A stretch of 64,000 nucleotides of DNA from Hofstenia miamia. Lineage: Eukaryota > Xenacoelomorpha > Acoela > Hofsteniidae. Numbering within the stretch: the stretch's first letter is position 1; each line of letters begins with the position of its first letter. The stretch spans positions 463,773 through 527,772 of the forward strand of contig CABFPE010000076.1 in NCBI GenBank assembly GCA_900660155.1, in the 5' to 3' direction. Of this stretch, positions 59,200 through 64,000 are shown piece after piece. Under the pieces are notes generated by a model, which ran no database searches, was not told the DNA's origin, and was given only the letters and a program-made list of their open reading frames with translations. A program made the translations under genes and the position numbers.

Positions 59200-59905
59200 A
59201 TTGATAATAATAAGACAGAATGGTTTACGTTGAATTTAAATTCAAATTGATGTCTGTGAACTTCAGATTTAAACTCTACTCATAAGTAAATATCTATGAC
59301 TTAAATAATTGCGAGGAACAAATAAAATAAAATATAAACAAATAATTAACTACAAATGAATATGTACAATATACAATAATATAATCAATGTTTGTGTAGG
59401 TGCTCAGTGATCGATGTGTTTCGAATGCATGAAGTGTATTACCGCCACCTAATGTATATTGTTTTATTAGAAGAAATCGTTTCAATTTTTTTCGAAACCT
59501 TTTATAGTTTTTTTCTATTTGCGTCATAATCTATATTACTCCACAATTTAGTTGATATGTGATGAAGGCCATTGGGATTTTTATCTAAACAGAAATTTTT
59601 GCTATCACTCATTTAATTTAATATAGTCATTAAGGAAAAGGAGAGATTTTTGTAGACATTTGAATTTAAATAAGATAGATAGCATATGGAGATGAATTTG
59701 GAAGAACGGAGATAATATTTTATATTTATTATGATATACTCATGCTTCGTCATGCTTTTGTGCAAAGTTTAGAGTTTTTAAACACCAATTGAATGTCTTT
59801 GATAGAAGGATACAATGTTTCGAATTTGGGTTAGTTAAAAGAAAGGAACAGTATTGAAAATGAGACAAACAGTAAGCATGCATTAGTTATTTATGATAAT
59901 TGCTT
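59200..59905. other. AT-rich spacer
   Basis: Only short frames without resemblance. Nothing further recognised. Confidence 0.5.
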
Positions 59906-59911
59906 GATATT

Positions 59912-60130
59912 ATAGGTTGTCCCATAAAAAACTGCGTTTCTTTTGTTTTATAGAAAATTGAAAAAAGCGTTTTAGTTCCGTAATGTTTATAATATATTTG
60001 AGTAGAATGAGTAACAAATATTATATTAAGAAATGACAACTGTTATTTAAATATAGTTTCAACAACTTTGTTGAGATCAACAGTCAGTTCCGTCAAAGCC
60101 CTACCATGGCCCACTGTAACTACGGCCTTG
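59912..60130 (-). mobile_element. Possible mariner terminal remnant
   Basis: TATAGGTTGTCCCATAAAAA looks like a mariner end behind a TA and is similar in layout to the left ends at 58029 and 48846. The following 200 bp translate on the minus strand to TVDLNKVVETIFK and little else. No partner end was seen. Confidence 0.35.
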
Positions 60131-60335
60131 GCAGTATCAGAATTAAATAATTAAGAGGGGGCCGACTTGATAAAAGGAAAATATTAATATAATGTATAAT
60201 AAATTAAAAATAATTAAGAAAAATATAGTTAATTTTACATCATAAAACAACAAATAAATAAAATTATGTTCTTCTTGAAGTTGCAGCTTTAAATTTAGAA
60301 GCCTTTGAGGATGGGAGTTTACTATTAATATCTTT

Positions 60336-60933
60336 TTATTTATTGTTGAAAAATATATCTGCACATGTTCGCGCTAATGTGGTTTTCAACATGATATCAT
60401 CTGAGGAGCAGAGAACGACATCGAGATTGCTTTTAAGAAAATTTGTTGAGAAACTGCATAAATTGTCTGAATTGGCTAGCAACAGCTTTTCTTTATTAGC
60501 AATTAGTAATTGGAAGCGTTTCTGTGTGGATTCAAACAAATCATCTGAAACTATTATCAAGCCACCTCTATCCATATCAAAGACATACTTTGAGAAAAAA
60601 CCAATTCTGGATGCTGATGTTTTAAAGCCAAGCAGTCATCACAATGGGAAGCCAGTAGCAGTGTACGCAGCTTCTCTATGCAGATACATTTCATCAAAGC
60701 ATAAAATGCAATCAGTTCTGTTTGGAAACTGTATCAAGTAAGGCAGATTCATCGAGACTTTGAGAGCATAGACGCCTAAGTAATCGTTCATTTGGTAAGA
60801 TCAAATAATTTCTCATAATCGAGTATGAATCTGAGGATGTAAATTTTACAAGCAAGGCAAAGCGTAAAACATTATTATTGAATTTCATCAGAGGAAGAAA
60901 TCTTATCCAATTTTTTGAAGATTGGGAGTTCAT
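60336..60933 (-). pseudogene. P-element-like transposase relic, internally deleted
   Basis: The minus frame 60712-60933 reads RFALLVKFTSSDSYSIMRNY, then LPNERLLRRLCSQSLD. This is the block that follows the coiled coil in P-element/THAP9 transposases (FAL-x-I-x-S-x-x-x-Y-x-F-x-R-x-x-L-x-LP). The frame 60336-60575 reads MDRGGLIIVSDDLFES, the C-terminal DRGGL-x-x-PSD block, as in the relic at 35035. The catalytic middle of some 400 residues is missing. A 132-codon frame on the opposite strand (60343-60741) is a shadow. Confidence 0.6.
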
Positions 60934-60939
60934 CTGGTA

Positions 60940-62165
60940 TTATAGAATGATCTCAAGGTGGCTTTCTTGATGTTGAGGGCTAAATGCATTTGCTGAAAAT
61001 TGATTTACATATAATGATGTATGAGTCATCACATCAATAATATTGATCATTACATGGCGCACAAAAATATGTTAATTAATTTCATCATTTATATATATAT
61101 GAAATACCTCAAATATAATTGGCTGTAGAAAAAGAAAGGTTTGCAATTGGAGAAAACATAACCGCACAAGTGACACTTCCATACCATTGTGTTTACAAGC
61201 TATTTATAGTACCTACATATCCATTTTCAAAATTAATGAACAAATAGGTTTTTTAGTAGTACTGCGGTTTACTTAATAAAAGTACAAATTCAATATAAAT
61301 ATACTTTGCTTACCTGCTCACAGTATGAATGTGAAAAAATCGTCGGTACACTGTTTTCACGTAGCTTTCGTAACCCACTTTTCGTGTAATAAAAACAGCC
61401 ATTGTGAAAATGTTTTTAACAAATAGTCGAATACTTTGTCAAAGTATAATCAGTTCGATAAATTCTTTTTAGCCACTGTGCACGTAGGTATTTGATGGAA
61501 ATGAATGGAACGAAATATGAGATTCGGCAATATCTGTGTTACTTGCGTAACCAGATCGACAATCAACAGCACAACACTTCTTTCCCATTTGACTTTTCAC
61601 ACACACCTATGCAATGCAACATAAAGCAATGTAGCTGATGAATTCAGTAACAACTCCTATGTAAATAAACGCAGTCGAAATGGTATTGATGCTATAATAC
61701 CACTTTCCGCATGGTGGCGTCCCTGGCAATGACAATGCTACATGCAACGGAATTAATTCCAGCCCCGTTTATATTAGTTTCTCTGATATTGCCCAGGCAG
61801 TCATTACAGTTGACCATGGCCCTACTCATTCAGTGACGAGTGAAATGAGGCATTTGTGCTCATCCAAAAATCTAACAACATCTCTGTCAGCAAAATTACT
61901 GGTTCGGAATGATTCTAATCTTCAGGCCAACCTGTTTCTAAGTGAGAGTGTATATCTGTTGCTGAAAAGCCACATATTCTAAGCGTTTCAAGGAAAAAAT
62001 TACTTTTTCTTTCGTATACTACATCTTAAAATATATTCTGACAAGTTTGGCTGTTCGATTTTGAATTTCAATTTTGAATTATGAATTTTGCATTTCAATT
62101 TCAATTTATATGATAACATAGATACCTATCTCTTGCTATATTTCTTTTATATCTATTGCTACAAT
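60940..62165. other. AT-rich sequence without recognised gene
   Basis: About 61690-61980 is less AT-rich than its surroundings but carries no supported frame on either strand. Confidence 0.5.
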
Positions 62166-62169
62166 GATT

Positions 62170-63110
62170 TTAGCAATAGAATATTTTATATCAAATGTCA
62201 ATTCATTATCTATCTCCACTCCTAAATAGCTGACTGATTCACTTTGCTTTATTTATCTTTAGTTCTATATCGTTTATTAGATTTCTTTGTGTCTTCGGTG
62301 AAAAAAATATAAATTGAGTTTTTTCAATATTTAGTTTCAGTTGATTATTTGTAAAATAATTTTTTAATTTTTGTACATCTGTTTGGAGGTTTTTATAGCA
62401 TCAAAAGCATTTTTTGCGGTACTTATTAGGCATGTGTTGTCGGCATATTGGTAAATGTCGCTGTGTTTAACATGTTTTATTATATCATTTACAAAAATTG
62501 CAAATAAAATAGGGCCAAGTACAGTACCCTTGGGCACCCCATGGTCAGTCGTAACATAGCTTGGTTTTTTACTGTTTAATATTACACGCTGCTGTCTATT
62601 TTTAAAGAAGTTCATGATTAAATTAATTGAGTTAGCACCAAAATTATAATTTATAAGCTTTTCTTGCAAGATATCGAAATTCATTGAATTGAATGCCTTA
62701 CTTAAGTCTAGTAATGCTACAGAACTGCAGTTATTATGAGATATATTAGACTTAATTTGTTGTGTGATCGATAAAATTTCGTCCTGGGTGCTATGCCCAG
62801 CAGGAATGCGTTTATTTGAACATACAACAGTTTTTCAAAGAGTTTACTAAAAGGATGTGTAATACAAATGGGTTTATAATTTTTTGCGTTTAGGTTGTCA
62901 CTTTTTTATATATAGGGGTTATATCTGATTTTTTTAGTAAGTCTGGAAATTCACAAGCAATAATACATTGATTAAATGCGACTAACAATTGTTCTCCAAA
63001 AATAGGGAAATAAACGTTTAATAATATAAAATGGGAGGTTATAAAAAGCGATTGATTTGCTGGTATCAAGTTTTTTAACAATGTTTTCTAATTCCTTAAT
63101 TGTAGCAAAT
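62170..63110 (-). pseudogene. LINE (CR1/L2-like) reverse transcriptase, broken
   Basis: In order on the minus strand: SDITPIYKK (63081-62890 frame), SVALLDLSKAFNSMNFDILQ near 62700 (first catalytic Asp), FKNRQQRVILN, GVPKGTVLGPILFAIFVNDI (fourth block), YQYADNTCLIS at about 62430-62450, KLNIEKTQFIFFSPK near 62300 and SYLGVEIDNELTFDI near 62230. This is a nearly complete palm and thumb order of a non-LTR reverse transcriptase. The YADD box reads YADN, so one catalytic Asp is lost, and frame changes occur upstream. The endonuclease part is not seen. Confidence 0.88.
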
Positions 63111-63329
63111 CTAAAGGAAAATATCTTTATTACTTGAATCTTGAATCACGATTGAAAGAGCTTCATCACCAACTTCCTCAACTATTTACAAGTAACAAGC
63201 TCTTCTGCTTGACCAAAAAGCAATTAGAAATAAAAATTATTTTATATTCTTATTTAACAGATCTTAAAGCACATAATCATAATATTTGTGATATTTTTAT
63301 AAAAATTCAATTAGTAGAAGTTTACTACT

Positions 63330-63349
63330 ATGTTGCCATATGGCAACAT
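63330..63349. repeat. 20-bp perfect palindrome near a piggyBac-like gene
   Basis: ATGTTGCCATATGGCAACAT is its own reverse complement. It lies about 130 bp beyond the stop codon of the piggyBac-like frame, where the element's subterminal region would be expected. Confidence 0.8.
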
Positions 63350-63476
63350 TATGTAAAACAGTGAAAATATTTTTCTTGAAAAGAAATGTAATGTTGACAA
63401 AACATTTTATTAACAACTTTATATCGCTAAAAAGCCAAAATAGAAGAAAACAAATGGTCATTCAATCTTTTTAACT

Positions 63477-64000
63477 TTAATTCTCATGAAAATCTTTATT
63501 GCAGTTTTTAGATGAAGTTAAGCACAGATATACCGCGCAAGTTGCGCACCTGGTCCTAACTATTCCTGAACAACCTGGTTTTTTGTATCTACTTTTTGCA
63601 GGAGAAATTTCTGGCATATGGAGTGATTCCATAGTCTTAGTTCACGGCATGGTATTGGAGCAGTTGGGCCTCTTTTTTTTCCTGAGTAGTTATTCATGAT
63701 CGACTACAGAATACGACCGACGCCCAAGTTTTTGTTTTCTATTTGAAGCACACAAAGAACTTGCAATGCTTGCTTTAAAATTCCACAAGTCCAGATGATT
63801 TTCATTGCTACAATCCTCATTGTCTCTTCTATAGAGTAAACAGCTCTTAATAACTGCCAAGTCACAGAAATGAAAATATCTTAAGATATCTTTTTCTAGC
63901 ATCAATTCTAATTTTAAGGCTGCTAATAGCCTACCAATATTGTCTGTTTGATCCATAAGGGAGTTATGGGCTCCCACCAAAGCTGAACAAGAAATTTGAA
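63477..64000 (-). CDS. piggyBac-like transposase, C-terminal part, cut by window edge
   Basis: The minus strand from the window edge reads VGAHNSLMDQTDNIGRLLAA, then YFHFCDLAVIKSCLLYRRDN, then LDLWNFKASIASSLC. These match the MGGVD-x-x-D, the D-x-x-x-V-N-x-W-x-LYRRD helix and the DFK-x-x-(V/I)A-x-x-LC helix of piggyBac/PGBD proteins. Past a stop at about 63697, APIPCRELRL and TCAVYLCLTSSKNCNKDFHE, ending at 63477-63479, correspond to the C-terminal Cys-rich finger (VYLC-x-x-x-x-NC-x-x-x-FH). So the frame has at least one internal interruption. The catalytic N-terminal part lies outside the window. It could be a dead transposon or the edge of a domesticated gene. Confidence 0.7.

Noticed and set aside
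60343-60741. 132-codon plus-strand frame
   Set aside because: Lies opposite the P-like relic, whose DRGGL block on the minus strand is recognisable; the plus frame is a shadow.
63499-63699. Plus-strand frame beginning FLDEVKHRYTAQ after a TTTATTGCAG acceptor, loosely like a Sin3 PAH exon
   Set aside because: The opposite strand reads the C-terminal Cys-rich finger of a piggyBac-like transposase (TCAVYLCL, NCNKDFHE), which explains the open frame; the plus-strand match is only a dozen residues.

Overview
The window is AT-rich animal nuclear DNA. The evidence is a spliced RFWD3 homologue (RING finger plus WD40 repeats, an animal DNA-repair gene) with GT-AG introns, many Tc1/mariner, hAT, P-like and piggyBac-like DNA transposons, CR1/L2-like LINE pieces and (TA)n microsatellites. 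Nothing looks bacterial: no operons, no ribosome binding sites, no prokaryotic RNA genes. A soft-bodied invertebrate such as a cnidarian would fit, but the sequence does not settle the species.

Layout. 1-6.8 kb is nearly featureless, with one broken YqaJ-type nuclease fragment. 6.8-13.1 kb is a tangle of repeats (a 15-bp minisatellite, a hairpin element, a CCGCGTG-rich repeat family, LINE reverse transcriptase pieces). Five single-N joins lie here, and three of them are bordered by near-exact duplications, as expected from contig ends that were not merged. 13.1-19.8 kb holds little except a mariner relic and a hAT-like end. 19.8-30.9 kb carries six exons of an RFWD3 homologue on the + strand; its 7-kb third intron holds a decayed hAT and a Tc1-like element with an uninterrupted 339-codon transposase. 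The last WD40 exons are not seen, and the gene runs towards another single-N join at 31548.

31.5-49.4 kb is a transposon graveyard: a P-like fragment, a ZMYM1/TTF-type hAT, a hAT with a Tc1 element inserted in its reading frame, a CGGBP1-type hAT with a second Tc1 insertion, and a deleted mariner with good ends. 51.1-52.5 kb is a Tc1-like element with a whole 344-codon ORF set in a (TA)n tract. 52.8-57.5 kb on the - strand holds exons of a spliced gene I do not recognise: four introns of 43-94 bp whose phases agree. A hAT and a mariner lie in its upstream interval. 58-64 kb adds a decayed mariner, a P-like relic, a CR1/L2-like LINE and the C-terminus of a piggyBac-like transposase.

The genes do not form a pathway. 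The two non-transposon genes are the RFWD3 homologue and the unrecognised gene at 52.8-57.5 kb. The latter is the best candidate for something undescribed.
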